Assembly (NCBI GenBank): GCA_947631665.1
Contig: CANRMF010000019.1
Span: forward strand, 1 to 36,602
DNA: 36,602 bases
Direction: 5' to 3'
Origin: an uncultured Lachnospiraceae bacterium
GTDB taxonomy: Bacteria; Bacillota; Clostridia; Lachnospirales; Lachnospiraceae
The notes beneath the pieces were generated by a model that saw only the letters and a program-made list of their open reading frames with translations, did not search any database and was not told the DNA's origin. Position 1 is the first letter of the stretch, and every line of letters starts with the position of its first letter. A program made the position numbers and the translations under genes. This document shows, piece after piece, positions 18,226 to 26,731 of this stretch.

Positions 18226-18604
18226 GAGCTTTTACCCTCCTTCCCGATTCTTTCTTTTTTTTCGGCGCTAAAGTCTGTTCTGCTGACTTTATTTTGTAGA
18301 TCCGTATGTCCTCATCTCTGATGGTCAGCGGTCTACCAAACAGAATATTCCATTTACGCCGGATATATTGGGCAAGCGTCATGCCGTTTTTATTAAAAAA
18401 TCCGTTAAATCCTATCAGGGAAACAACCGGCATCATTAAAAATGTTGATATCATGGCGTCCCATTGCAGATAAAGGACAAAGAATAGCATTGTCGCAAAT
18501 CCGACAGCGACAGCCGCCGCTCCCCATATAGTTTCCCGAAACGTCAGCCCTTTCCAAAAATCATTTTTGTATTTATCAAAATCTTCATTGATTGGTGTAT
18601 TCAT
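18209..18604 (-). CDS. prgI: PrgI-family membrane protein of the conjugation channel
   Basis: 131 residues with two adjacent membrane helices (about 28-47 and 50-68) and a C-terminal cytoplasmic region. The opening (MNTPINEDFDKYKNDFWKGLTFRE) and the KNGMTLAQYIRRKW segment are typical of PrgI proteins, which correspond to VirB3 and dock VirB4 at the membrane. It has an AGGAGG site just before ATG 18604 and overlaps the virB4 start. Confidence 0.88.
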   Translation of the reverse strand: MNTPINEDFDKYKNDFWKGLTFRETIWGAAAVAVGFATMLFFVLYLQWDAMISTFLMMPVVSLIGFNGFFNKNGMTLAQYIRRKWNILFGRPLTIRDEDIRIYKIKSAEQTLAPKKKKESGRRVKAHGNKV

Positions 18605-18616
18605 TTTCGATTCCTC

Positions 18617-19480
18617 CTATAAAGCCAGCGCTCGTCTTACCACAGTTTCCGAGCCTTTTAGTCCGGAAGCAACTACTAAAACTTTTACAAGTGCCTCAAC
18701 GTAGATTAGCCAGCTGGACGAACCGCTGTCCGCAACCGACGAGGCGGCAAGAAAAGCAGGGGCAATGACAAGTACAATTCCCATCAGAACAATCTCAAAT
18801 GTATAAATCAGCGTGTTCTTGACGTATGCGTAGGCTGTCTGAGCAGTCTGCCCGCCGGCTGCCAGCGTTGACAGTGCAATGGTAGCAAACGGAACAATCA
18901 GATACAAATTCATGAACCGCCCGAAACACGTCCAAACCATAAGAATACATGCCGCCAGCACGACTAATGCAAAAATGATTGCAAAAAACCACGATACTAA
19001 TACAGACATGCTGTCTCCCAGTTTGTCGGCAATCCCGCTGGAATCAATTTTGATTTTTCCGGATCCTGTCACTCCAAGCAAACTGATAGCCCACCCGTAC
19101 AGCCTCGGAAGCCACCGGATTAGTCCGTTCATCAACGCCGATGCTATAATCAATCTGATGAACATCTTAATTGTCGCCTCGAACTGCAGATCAGCTTTAA
19201 TATCAATCGTATCGCGGCAAAAGCCGTAAATAAAAAAAATTGTCAGCAGAGGTGATCCAATGGCAGAAAAAACATTGTAGAGATTCTTCACTGTATCCCA
19301 TGCTTTGGCGTAGGATCCGCCTGTCGGATTAACTCCAAGCAATGTATAAATCACATCTATAACATCATTAAAAAGGTTGAGTGCCCACTCATAAAGCCCT
19401 TTGCAAGAAAACCACTCTGTAACGGTGTCCAATACACTTGCCGGCAGAAATGACTGCGGCAGAAAATAACTTGGTACCAT
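18617..19480 (-). CDS. VirB6/TrbL-like polytopic channel protein
   Basis: 287 residues with about five or six membrane helices after an amphipathic N-terminus (FNDVIDVIYTLLGVNPTGGSY). Conserved-looking features are the GSPLLTIFFIYGF helix, the internal GVTGSGKI loop and the small-residue-rich C-terminal helices. Its place between the pilin-like gene and prgI matches VirB6-like proteins of Tn1549-like elements, thought to form the inner-membrane pore. AAAGGAG precedes ATG 19480. Confidence 0.82.
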   Translation of the reverse strand: MVPSYFLPQSFLPASVLDTVTEWFSCKGLYEWALNLFNDVIDVIYTLLGVNPTGGSYAKAWDTVKNLYNVFSAIGSPLLTIFFIYGFCRDTIDIKADLQFEATIKMFIRLIIASALMNGLIRWLPRLYGWAISLLGVTGSGKIKIDSSGIADKLGDSMSVLVSWFFAIIFALVVLAACILMVWTCFGRFMNLYLIVPFATIALSTLAAGGQTAQTAYAYVKNTLIYTFEIVLMGIVLVIAPAFLAASSVADSGSSSWLIYVEALVKVLVVASGLKGSETVVRRALAL

Positions 19481-19493
19481 ACTCCCATCTCCT

Positions 19494-19829
19494 TTACGTA
19501 AAAAGTTTGATTATGACTGGAATTGCTATGATAATAATTCCTGCTATTACCTTTTTTATGCCCTGCATCTGCTGTGTCGTATCATGTGAGGAGTATGTCG
19601 TAGCAAAATCCACAATACCCATTACCAAATAGATAAAACCAATACCGCCGACAACTGCCAGACAAATATCTTTGATAATATCTATCCCGCTGGTTACTTC
19701 GGAAAGGTCGGCATTAGAATAGTTCTTTGCCGGCACAGATATCGTAGTAATGCTCTGCGTGGCAAAAAGTATCATAATAAAAGTAATTACCCTGCATACT
19801 TTCAGTTTAATTTTTGTTAATTTTTTCAT
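19494..19829 (-). CDS. TrbC/VirB2-type pilin-like protein
   Basis: 111 residues with an N-terminal signal or membrane helix (VITFIMILFATQSITTISVPA), then two membrane helices separated by a short polar loop (ICLAVVGGIGFIYLVMGIVDF and KVIAGIIIIAIPVIIKLF). This is the usual shape of VirB2/TrbC proteins and their Gram-positive counterparts, which line the channel. It overlaps the sortase gene end by 23 bases, with AAAGGACATGGAAA upstream of ATG. Whether it forms a pilus in this host is not known. Confidence 0.78.
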   Translation of the reverse strand: MKKLTKIKLKVCRVITFIMILFATQSITTISVPAKNYSNADLSEVTSGIDIIKDICLAVVGGIGFIYLVMGIVDFATTYSSHDTTQQMQGIKKVIAGIIIIAIPVIIKLFT

Positions 19830-20559
19830 TTTCCATGTCCTTTCTAAAAGAACATTCTGAACTGGTTACCGCCCTGCAGAACACAACAACGCGTCTGCTC
19901 CCGTCCTGATTGCAGGTTGATAACGTCAGAATGTGTGAAATATCACTAATTCCATTACTACTGCCAGTGATTGTCTCTGCCCACTGGCAAAAGTCCTTTT
20001 TTGACTCAAAATCCATACGAAAGGCGTCTGATTGCGCAGACACCTCCCGTACGGACAAAACCTCATAATCTGTCCTGCCAAACTCTGTCCACAGAAAAAC
20101 CTGCGGGTGTTTTTTTAGATACGCGAGGTCTAAGTATCTTGTTAAATTTGAAAACATTACGTCCGCAGTTCTGCCAAAATTATGACCATAGATTATTCGG
20201 TTGAAGCCAGAACTCTCAGACGACATTCTGGCATCAAAAAACAGAGTCCCGTACCGGCTCTGTTCCTTTTTAATGTTATGTGTGAGGTAAAACGTATTGT
20301 CCTCTGTCGTTACTACCGGATTATCAATCCCTGTTTGGGGGATTTTAATCCATGCGGCAATATCCGGATTTATTTTTCGGAGTGCTGCAAAATCAATGTA
20401 TTCTGTTCCGTCATCGGAAGTTTTAACTGCTTTTTCCCGTATTGACCGGTTATCGTTCTTTACCTTATTGTATTCTTTCACATATGGACTGCATAAAAAA
20501 ACGACTACGCCGACGGCAGCCGCTAACACTCCAAAATAAATCCTTTTAAACAATTTCAA
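19807..20559 (-). CDS. srtB: Class B sortase
   Basis: A 250-residue transpeptidase that cleaves a C-terminal sorting motif and links the protein to the cell wall. It has an N-terminal membrane anchor (about 7-25), catalytic His126 in IIYGHNF, catalytic Cys216 in TLSTC and Arg222/223 in SRRVVVF. The DNPVVTTEDNTFYLTHN region and the helix before the Cys are class B features. The start is TTG 20559, directly after the adhesin stop, with GAGG eight bases upstream; no ATG fits better. The adjacent adhesin, with its PQTG motif, is the obvious substrate. Confidence 0.92.
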   Translation of the reverse strand: MKLFKRIYFGVLAAAVGVVVFLCSPYVKEYNKVKNDNRSIREKAVKTSDDGTEYIDFAALRKINPDIAAWIKIPQTGIDNPVVTTEDNTFYLTHNIKKEQSRYGTLFFDARMSSESSGFNRIIYGHNFGRTADVMFSNLTRYLDLAYLKKHPQVFLWTEFGRTDYEVLSVREVSAQSDAFRMDFESKKDFCQWAETITGSSNGISDISHILTLSTCNQDGSRRVVVFCRAVTSSECSFRKDMENEKINKN

Positions 20560-23500
20560 TTATTTTTCCTCATTTTCATTTTTCTTTTTCTTCTTACCGA
20601 AATAATAAAATCCAAGACCAACAAGAGCAACCAGTATAACGATGGCAACAAAACAATGTATCGGTAGGACGGTGCCTCCTGTCTGCGGTGCAGTTATAAG
20701 CTGCGATATCGGATTTTGTGGCTTTGGTGTTGGTTTTTCCGGCTCCGGATCCGCTACGTTTACCGTATTTTCATCTGTTGCATTGTCTGCATTATCAGAT
20801 GATGCAACAGCCGTATTATCATAAGTCCCTTCTTGGGTAAAAAGTACATCATACGTAACTTTAATGACATCATCTACTGTCATGTTGCAGCCTGTGTCAA
20901 TTTTAAAATCACGCTTATCGCTTTCGATTCCACACTGCTTTGTAATATCCTTGCCGTTCAGATATATTTTAATTGATTTACCTCTAACCATCAGTCCGCT
21001 CTGCTGTACAAAAGCATCTTCAATCACAACGTTTTCTGCGATGGCATCTTGTACTGTCTGATTTACCAGAAGTGTATATTTACCTGTATCTCCAACACCA
21101 TAGGACTTCTTATTAGAGTTTTTCTTGATGCTGAGTGCCGGTGTCAGTGCCTTAACGATTACTTCATTATCATCTTCTGCCTCATTGGTATTATCTGATG
21201 ATGCAACAGCCGTATTATCATAAGTCCCCTCTTGGGTAAAAAGTACATTATATGTAACAGTAATCAAATCCTCGTCCGTCAAGTCTTTATGTGTTTTGAT
21301 ATTGAAGTCTGTACTGTTTGCGGTAATCTCACAATCTGCTGTGATATCCGTTCCGTTAAACAATACTTTGATACTGTTTGTATCTGTTGCAAGACCGTCT
21401 TTCTGAGTGAATGCATCTTCAATGACTAAATTCTTGGCAACCGCACCTTCTACTCTCTCAGTAACATTTAAGGTATAAAGACCGGTTTCTCCGACATTGT
21501 ATTCCTTCTTATCGGATTCCTTGGTAATACGGAGTCCCGGTGTCTTTTCCTCTACGACAACTTCGTTGTCATCTTCTGCCTCATCGGTATTATCTGATGA
21601 TGCAACAGCCGTATTATCATAAGTCCCCTCTTGGGTAAAAAGTACATCATACGTAACAGTAATCAAATCCTCGTCCGTTAAGTCTTTGCCTGTCTGAATT
21701 ACAAAATCGGTCTTTCCGGCGGTAATGGTGCACTGCTTTGTTATGTCATTTTTATTAAAAAGCACTTTAATGCTTGCGGCATCAATCTCCATACCATCTT
21801 GATTGATAAATGTGTCTTTGACTACAACATTTTTTGCCGTCAAATCGTCTTTTGTCTGGGTAACCTTTAATGTATATTTTCCGGTTTCGCCAACCTTATA
21901 AGTCTGTTTGTTGGAACTCTTTACGATATCAAGCATCGGCTTCTTCATCGGGATTTCCTCATCATCGCTTCCGCCGCCGGACGGAACCGTTTCATCATCC
22001 CGGATCAGGTCACCGTTTGTGTTCGGTGTGGCCGGCGCGGTAAAGGTGTTCTTCAGGTTTTCTTCCAATGCCGCTTCGTCTGTAATGGTGGCGTCATAAG
22101 TTACCTTAATCTTATCCGTCCAGTTTGTAATAGACGTATAAGGATTAGGATTGGTGCACGCATCGGTCAGCACCGGAAGGTCTCCGTTATATAAGTTAAA
22201 CGGCGTCTTGATGGTAAAGCCTTTGCCGTCGTCGTCAAATACCACGTCTACTTGAGATGTCACGTCCCTGCCTCCGACAAGGACCGCAACGCTGCCCTCT
22301 TTGATGGAAAGCCCCGGTGTGTCTACGACGTCGGTAAGCACGACATTCCGCATAAACGTACCCGGATTAAAGTTGGTAATGGTTACATCATATCCCACGG
22401 TATCGCCTACTTTATATTTTGTATGCGGTGCGGTCTTGACGACAATGTTTTTCGGGGAATTGATATACACCTGCTCACTGTCACTCTTTTCCGGAATGCC
22501 GATTGCTGTCGTTTTTGCAGTATTGTCAACCAGCGTTCCATTGGACGGAATCAGTGCCTTGGCGTCATAAGTAATCACAATCTTGGTTCCATATGGCAGC
22601 GCATATGTCCCTTTGGATTTTAAAACCCAGCCATTACCCTGTTTTGTAAGGGTATAGTTATCAGAACTGATGCCTGCAACTTTAACGGAGTCAAAATCAA
22701 GTTCCATGCTATCCGGAAGTGTCGTGTCCCAGACTTTAAATCCGGCGGTATCAGCTTTCGGGTTGGTATTCCAGACGGTAACCGTATAACTCACAGTATC
22801 ACCAACCTGATGTTCATAGCGATTGACATCTTTTGTAATGGCGAGTCCCGGAGTACCATTTGAATCTGTGGATAAGTCAATGACCGTTGTGGTTCTGTTT
22901 GTTGTTCTTACATCTCCGTCGATAATCCGTTGTGCTGTATTGTATTCCGTAATGGTCGTTTCCGTCGTGTTATAATGTCCATGGGACTTCCATACATTTT
23001 CCAACGCTGTTTTTTCGGCATCAGTCATGGATTCCCAATTATCAACACCCTTTAAGCCAACTTTGATTACCAGTTCGTAACTTAACTCCGCATCAAAACG
23101 GTCAATAGCGTAGAATTCCGGATTTCCTAAAAATCCTTTTCCAATCAAAGAAGCCGTTACGGTATTCCCTACGGTCGTAATATTAAACCAGTTGGATACA
23201 TCTTTTCCTTCACCCGGCTTCGCATCAGCCCATGGTCGGAACATCTGCTCCACTTTGACGGATTTAATCTCCATACATTCTTCAATTTCATCAATTATCT
23301 GGAAATCGTCATAACCGCCAAATTTTCCGGCTGAATACGGTACGACTTGTGACACACGATATTCCCATTCCTCCATCACATTCCGGCAGTGGTTATTTAC
23401 CACACGCACCTCGTCAATATCCGTAACGGATTTTGTCGGTTCAGGGTTTTCCAACACTCTGGTAGACGTGCTATTGGAAAGCACTATTTCTCCGTCTACC

Positions 23501-25014
23501 CTTGATTCTGCCTGATTGTTAATAGTGAAATAATGTGCGTGTGCCTCCAACGGGTGTCCGTCATCATTCCACTTCTTTTCTAAAGTTTCTTTCTGTGTCT
23601 GCGTTAAATTCTTCCAGTTTTCCGCACCATCAAGATGAACTTCGATTACCATACGGTAAAGATTGTGTGAATAGAAGTCATCATTATTGTTACTTTTCTT
23701 TAAAGTCGCACTAACTTTGTTATTTGTTTTGTCAATGGTAAACCAGTCAGTGACGTCTTTTCCCGCTGCATTGGTTGTGCCATAATACACCTTAACTGAA
23801 TCTACTTTCAGACACTTGTCAAGTTCATCATGTAGGGAAAAAGTATCATAGCGGTGTTTCTCTGCAATATTCTGCGGAATTTCCTGCTCAATTTCATAAG
23901 TCCAGTGTTCGGTTACGTCTTTGATATTATTGCCAACAACATCTTTTTCTGTTATTACTTCCTCTTTAGACGCATAGTATGGACTTTTATCTGTAACTGT
24001 CTTTGCAGGTTCAGGTAGCTTAAACCGCATCATGTTTTGTCCTGTCCCGATATACTGGACGGATCCGGTTGGCGGAATTTCCTTGTCCTCTCCATTTTTG
24101 ACCACACGACCGAAAGTATACTCAAATCCGTTACCGCCAAAAGTAAAGCCCGCTGCACAGTCTGCCCCGCCGGACTCATTGGTCATCTTCGGATAATAAT
24201 AGATGGTTCGTCCATTACTGTCATTTTTCCAAGAAAGTTTTGTATCTCCGTCCGTAAACTCACCCTCTACTTTTTCCGCCTTGACCGCAATGTACTGTCC
24301 GTCGTCAATATCCGTCAGGGTAATGTTGGTATCCAATGTTTTTTTTGTGTTTGTTCCCGCCTCGTAAAAGTCATTCTTTACCCGCACTTCCGCTACGCCG
24401 ATAAATGCCGTTGCAGACAATCCCGGGCCCATGCCGACATAAGCATTCACCGTCACCGGATCTTTCCCCTCCTGCGGGACTTCTACTGTTTTCCGGTCGC
24501 CGTAAAGTGTGTAATCAAGTGTTCTTACGACATCTACATAGACATTTTCATAAGCACCGGTCTTATCATTCTTCTGCCTAATTCGGAGATTTGTCCATTT
24601 CACTTGAATACTGCCGGAACTATTGGTATTGACGTTGAACCACTTCCAGTTGGTATTATCATTGTACAAACTGCTTCCAAGTCCGGCATCTGACAGCTCC
24701 TTTGGAAACTCTCCGCCATTTCCGCTCTCAATTTTAAAATCCGTATCGCCGGTCGTTTGCAATTTTGATGCAAATTTTCCGTCTACCTCAAAAGCCCTTG
24801 ACTTTTCTGTGTCAAAGGAACTGTGTATGTGATTATTTGTCGGGTTGGCAGGATTATCAGGTTCTTCCCACTTGCTTCCCTTAATGGCTGTCATGCCACT
24901 GCTTACATCAATCCGCGCCGCTTTGGTCACGACGCTGTTAAAGCTGATAGATGTAAGTACGATAGCCGCTGCCATTAACACCGATATACTTCTTTTTAAT
25001 TTTTTTATTTTCAT
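20560..25014 (-). CDS. Large wall-anchored adhesin with fimbrial isopeptide domains and DUF11-type repeats
   Basis: A 1484-residue surface protein. Signal peptide at about 1-32 (VLMAAAIVLTSISFNSVVTKAA). A unique N-terminal head covers about 33-330. Two SpaA-like isopeptide-forming fimbrial domains follow (about 350-530 and 540-720), each starting with a 'W-Y-E/R-V-x-Q-x-V/I-P' element. Then come five DUF11-like stalk repeats with KxYxVGDTxxYTVxV openings; the last three are 133 residues each and nearly identical in places at the DNA level. The end is a sorting signal, APQTG (1442-1446), a hydrophobic helix and KKKKK. PQTG is close to the (S/P)PXTG motif of clostridial sortase B. As first gene of the operon it probably promotes donor-recipient contact or host attachment; that role is inferred. 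Confidence 0.9.
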   Translation of the reverse strand: MKIKKLKRSISVLMAAAIVLTSISFNSVVTKAARIDVSSGMTAIKGSKWEEPDNPANPTNNHIHSSFDTEKSRAFEVDGKFASKLQTTGDTDFKIESGNGGEFPKELSDAGLGSSLYNDNTNWKWFNVNTNSSGSIQVKWTNLRIRQKNDKTGAYENVYVDVVRTLDYTLYGDRKTVEVPQEGKDPVTVNAYVGMGPGLSATAFIGVAEVRVKNDFYEAGTNTKKTLDTNITLTDIDDGQYIAVKAEKVEGEFTDGDTKLSWKNDSNGRTIYYYPKMTNESGGADCAAGFTFGGNGFEYTFGRVVKNGEDKEIPPTGSVQYIGTGQNMMRFKLPEPAKTVTDKSPYYASKEEVITEKDVVGNNIKDVTEHWTYEIEQEIPQNIAEKHRYDTFSLHDELDKCLKVDSVKVYYGTTNAAGKDVTDWFTIDKTNNKVSATLKKSNNNDDFYSHNLYRMVIEVHLDGAENWKNLTQTQKETLEKKWNDDGHPLEAHAHYFTINNQAESRVDGEIVLSNSTSTRVLENPEPTKSVTDIDEVRVVNNHCRNVMEEWEYRVSQVVPYSAGKFGGYDDFQIIDEIEECMEIKSVKVEQMFRPWADAKPGEGKDVSNWFNITTVGNTVTASLIGKGFLGNPEFYAIDRFDAELSYELVIKVGLKGVDNWESMTDAEKTALENVWKSHGHYNTTETTITEYNTAQRIIDGDVRTTNRTTTVIDLSTDSNGTPGLAITKDVNRYEHQVGDTVSYTVTVWNTNPKADTAGFKVWDTTLPDSMELDFDSVKVAGISSDNYTLTKQGNGWVLKSKGTYALPYGTKIVITYDAKALIPSNGTLVDNTAKTTAIGIPEKSDSEQVYINSPKNIVVKTAPHTKYKVGDTVGYDVTITNFNPGTFMRNVVLTDVVDTPGLSIKEGSVAVLVGGRDVTSQVDVVFDDDGKGFTIKTPFNLYNGDLPVLTDACTNPNPYTSITNWTDKIKVTYDATITDEAALEENLKNTFTAPATPNTNGDLIRDDETVPSGGGSDDEEIPMKKPMLDIVKSSNKQTYKVGETGKYTLKVTQTKDDLTAKNVVVKDTFINQDGMEIDAASIKVLFNKNDITKQCTITAGKTDFVIQTGKDLTDEDLITVTYDVLFTQEGTYDNTAVASSDNTDEAEDDNEVVVEEKTPGLRITKESDKKEYNVGETGLYTLNVTERVEGAVAKNLVIEDAFTQKDGLATDTNSIKVLFNGTDITADCEITANSTDFNIKTHKDLTDEDLITVTYNVLFTQEGTYDNTAVASSDNTNEAEDDNEVIVKALTPALSIKKNSNKKSYGVGDTGKYTLLVNQTVQDAIAENVVIEDAFVQQSGLMVRGKSIKIYLNGKDITKQCGIESDKRDFKIDTGCNMTVDDVIKVTYDVLFTQEGTYDNTAVASSDNADNATDENTVNVADPEPEKPTPKPQNPISQLITAPQTGGTVLPIHCFVAIVILVALVGLGFYYFGKKKKKNENEEK
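20780..21960 (-). repeat. Three tandem 399-bp repeats within the adhesin gene
   Basis: The same stretch recurs with a period of 399 bp (for example the TTATC at 20792, 21191 and then one period further in the third unit). Blocks of about 100 bp around 21185-21287 and 21584-21688 differ at only a few bases. Each unit encodes one 133-residue DUF11-like stalk domain containing the VLFTQEGTYDNTAVASSDN motif. Such near-identical units can expand or contract by recombination. Confidence 0.85.
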
Positions 25015-25123
25015 ATCTTTGTTCCTTTCTACTATTGATTAAACTGTTTTTATTCTTTCCGTTTTATTTATCGGCGGATCTCTCATTTTCCCTTATATTC
25101 TCTCTTTCTTCTCAAATTTTTCG
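25015..25123 (-). promoter_or_regulatory. Leader of the adhesin/transfer operon
   Basis: AAAGGAAC lies just before the adhesin ATG (25014), so a ribosome binding site is present. No convincing -35/-10 pair is visible in this pyrimidine-rich leader, although a terminator directly upstream implies that a promoter must be here or that read-through is used. Confidence 0.4.
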
Positions 25124-25160
25124 TAAAAAAAAGCACCCGCACAAAAGTGTGAATGCTTTT
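25124..25160 (-). terminator. Terminator after the secreted-protein gene (copy 1)
   Basis: Minus strand: AAAGCATTCACAC pairs with GTGCGGGTGCTTT (with T-G pairs and one mismatch) around TTTT, followed by a T run. Thirty bases here are identical, except one, to the terminator at 26421-26450. Confidence 0.85.
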
Positions 25161-25194
25161 GATAAGTTGATTTAATAATTAAGGTTGCGTTCTG

Positions 25195-26307
25195 CTAACG
25201 CCACTCGAATTCCAGACATGGAGTCGGCGCATGGTTAAAAACGCCACAATCGGCGGCAACAAACTTACCGTTGACATAAATCACTGCTTTATAGTATAAA
25301 CGCTGCGTTGCCTGCCAAATATCCGGGAAATCCGTCCCGTATATATGTACCGTCTTATTTGGATAAACGATATACTGATAGTTCTGAGGAGACGGATCCG
25401 GAATTGGATTAAAACCCTTCCAGTCCCATGCCTTTGCCGCCTGATACCATTGTTCCAAAGCTTCTGGCGTCCAGCTTTGACTGACGCCCTCAGCAAAGTA
25501 TTTTGTTGCCATTTCATATTCTTCCGTTACCTTAGCCGTCCATAAGACATTGAGATAGATGGTCGCGCCGTTTAACGACTTCATTTCACTGTACGGATCC
25601 CTGCTGTTACCTGGTTGATGAATTGTGGTTAAGTATTTATCCGGATCACCAATTTCATAACCGTTAAGATCAGGATTGATATAATATTTCGGTGTTTTTC
25701 CATCAGACTCGTGCCTTATTTCTGTTTTAGCAGTTTTCGCTTTGCGCAGGATATTGTTATAAATCTGCGGAGTAATCACCACATCTTTATACTGCACCTG
25801 AATCACTTTCGTCCGTTTAAACTTTTTGCCTTTGTATAAAGAGATTTTAATTTTTTGACCTTCTTTCAGTTTCTTCGGCAGCCCTTTAATGGTAAAAGTG
25901 CCGTTTTTCTTGACCTTGGCTTTATATTTTTTCTTGCCAAGAAAATATTTCCCAACTTTTGGCCCGGCAAAATGATAATCTGATATCTGACCACCCGGCA
26001 TTTTTTTATTGACCACCAGTCTTGCAACCACCCTGTAACCTTTCGTATTTTTCATCTGCTTTTTCCGGACGCTTTTGATTGGGTGTCCGTACTGGTCTTT
26101 TCCCGTAATGTACACTGCTTTTATTTTAGAAATCTTTCCCTTGATCTTCCGGTCTCCCGTATAAACCGTATTGACCGTAATATGGAACTTCTTGAAATTC
26201 TTTACCTTTGTTTTGGTTTTTGCGGCTGCCGGGGCTACCGGAACCATCATGACAGTCAGTACACACGCCAGCATAATAATCATTGCCTTTTTCATTATAT
26301 TTTTCAT
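25195..26307 (-). CDS. Secreted basic protein of unknown function
   Basis: About 370 residues with a signal peptide (MIIMLACVLTVMMVPVAPAAA). The N-terminal half is very Lys-rich with Ig-like or carboxypeptidase-regulatory-like strand patterns (AKVKKNGTFTIKGLPKKLKEGQKIKISLYKGKK). The C-terminal half is less basic, with many Trp and Tyr (QSWTPEALEQWYQAAKAWDW) and no recognised family. No anchor or sorting motif is seen. ATG 26307 follows GGAGG with a seven-base spacer; an open frame 26 codons longer has no ribosome site. It is a single-gene unit, with its own consensus promoter and palindromic operator upstream and a terminator downstream. Confidence 0.75.
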   Translation of the reverse strand: MKNIMKKAMIIMLACVLTVMMVPVAPAAAKTKTKVKNFKKFHITVNTVYTGDRKIKGKISKIKAVYITGKDQYGHPIKSVRKKQMKNTKGYRVVARLVVNKKMPGGQISDYHFAGPKVGKYFLGKKKYKAKVKKNGTFTIKGLPKKLKEGQKIKISLYKGKKFKRTKVIQVQYKDVVITPQIYNNILRKAKTAKTEIRHESDGKTPKYYINPDLNGYEIGDPDKYLTTIHQPGNSRDPYSEMKSLNGATIYLNVLWTAKVTEEYEMATKYFAEGVSQSWTPEALEQWYQAAKAWDWKGFNPIPDPSPQNYQYIVYPNKTVHIYGTDFPDIWQATQRLYYKAVIYVNGKFVAADCGVFNHAPTPCLEFEWR

Positions 26308-26355
26308 AACAATACCTCCTCGTATAAAATACATTTTTTGTATTCCTCTGATTTT

Positions 26356-26385
26356 ATTATAGTATTCATTGAATACCTTTGTCAA
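26356..26385 (-). promoter_or_regulatory. Consensus promoter with a 15-bp palindromic operator in the spacer (secreted-protein gene)
   Basis: Minus strand: TTGACA (26385-26380), 18-base spacer, TATAAT (26361-26356), both perfect hexamers. The spacer contains GTATTCA-A-TGAATAC (26376-26362), a perfect palindrome placed to block RNA polymerase. A near copy lies in the J-protein promoter at 27532-27561. Confidence 0.88.
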
Positions 26386-26416
26386 GCAGGAATTTTTATT
26401 TTTCTAATTTTTTTTT

Positions 26417-26450
26417 AAAAAAGCACCCACACAAAAGTGTGAATGCTTTT
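26417..26450 (-). terminator. Terminator after the J-protein/HTH operon (copy 2)
   Basis: Same hairpin as at 25124-25160 (AAAGCATTCACAC...GTGTGGGTGCTTT with T run), one base different. It separates the J/HTH operon from the secreted-protein promoter. Confidence 0.85.
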
Positions 26451-26467
26451 CTTCTGGAATTTCTTAT

Positions 26468-26665
26468 TTAGATGGAATCGTCCTTGATAATTCCCTCTTT
26501 TTTTAACTTATAGGCCATCAAATCGACCATATACTCTTTTGGAGTCCGTTCAGATTGTTTTCCGCTGCTTTCCCACTGCTTCACAGTCTGAAGCGGAATA
26601 CCAAAGTAGAGCGAAAACTGCAGCTGTGTCATTCCGGAGAGCTCTCTTAACTGTTTTATTGTCAT
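26468..26665 (-). CDS. Small XRE-type helix-turn-helix regulator
   Basis: 65 residues made of one Cro/C1-type HTH domain: TIKQLRELSGMTQLQFSLYFGIPLQTVKQWE, then a helical tail. It is the likely DNA-binding protein for the palindrome found in the two nearby promoters, which would make it an autoregulator of its own operon and a controller of the secreted protein; this is inference from position. ATG 26665 has GGAG at six bases and fits the family N-terminus. An in-frame ATG at 26710 with AAAGGA would add 15 residues and read through a run of nine G, so tract length would change that frame. Confidence 0.8.
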   Translation of the reverse strand: MTIKQLRELSGMTQLQFSLYFGIPLQTVKQWESSGKQSERTPKEYMVDLMAYKLKKEGIIKDDSI

Positions 26666-26675
26666 TGTTCGCTCC

Positions 26676-26684
26676 ACCCCCCCC
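26676..26684 (-). repeat. Homopolymer run of nine G upstream of the HTH start
   Basis: Nine consecutive G (C on the plus strand) directly precede the TGGAG ribosome binding site of the HTH gene, with a run of seven A about 5 bases further upstream. This is unusual in an AT-rich replicon and is prone to slippage. Confidence 0.9.
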
Positions 26685-26731
26685 CGCAAATTTTTTTGAA
26701 TTGTTGCCATACTGGATTTATCCTTTCTTTT

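Noticed and set aside
24037-24693. Plus-strand open frame of 218 codons opposite the adhesin gene
   Set aside because: No ribosome binding site or recognisable domain; the minus-strand adhesin has a signal peptide, domain repeats and sorting signal over the same DNA.
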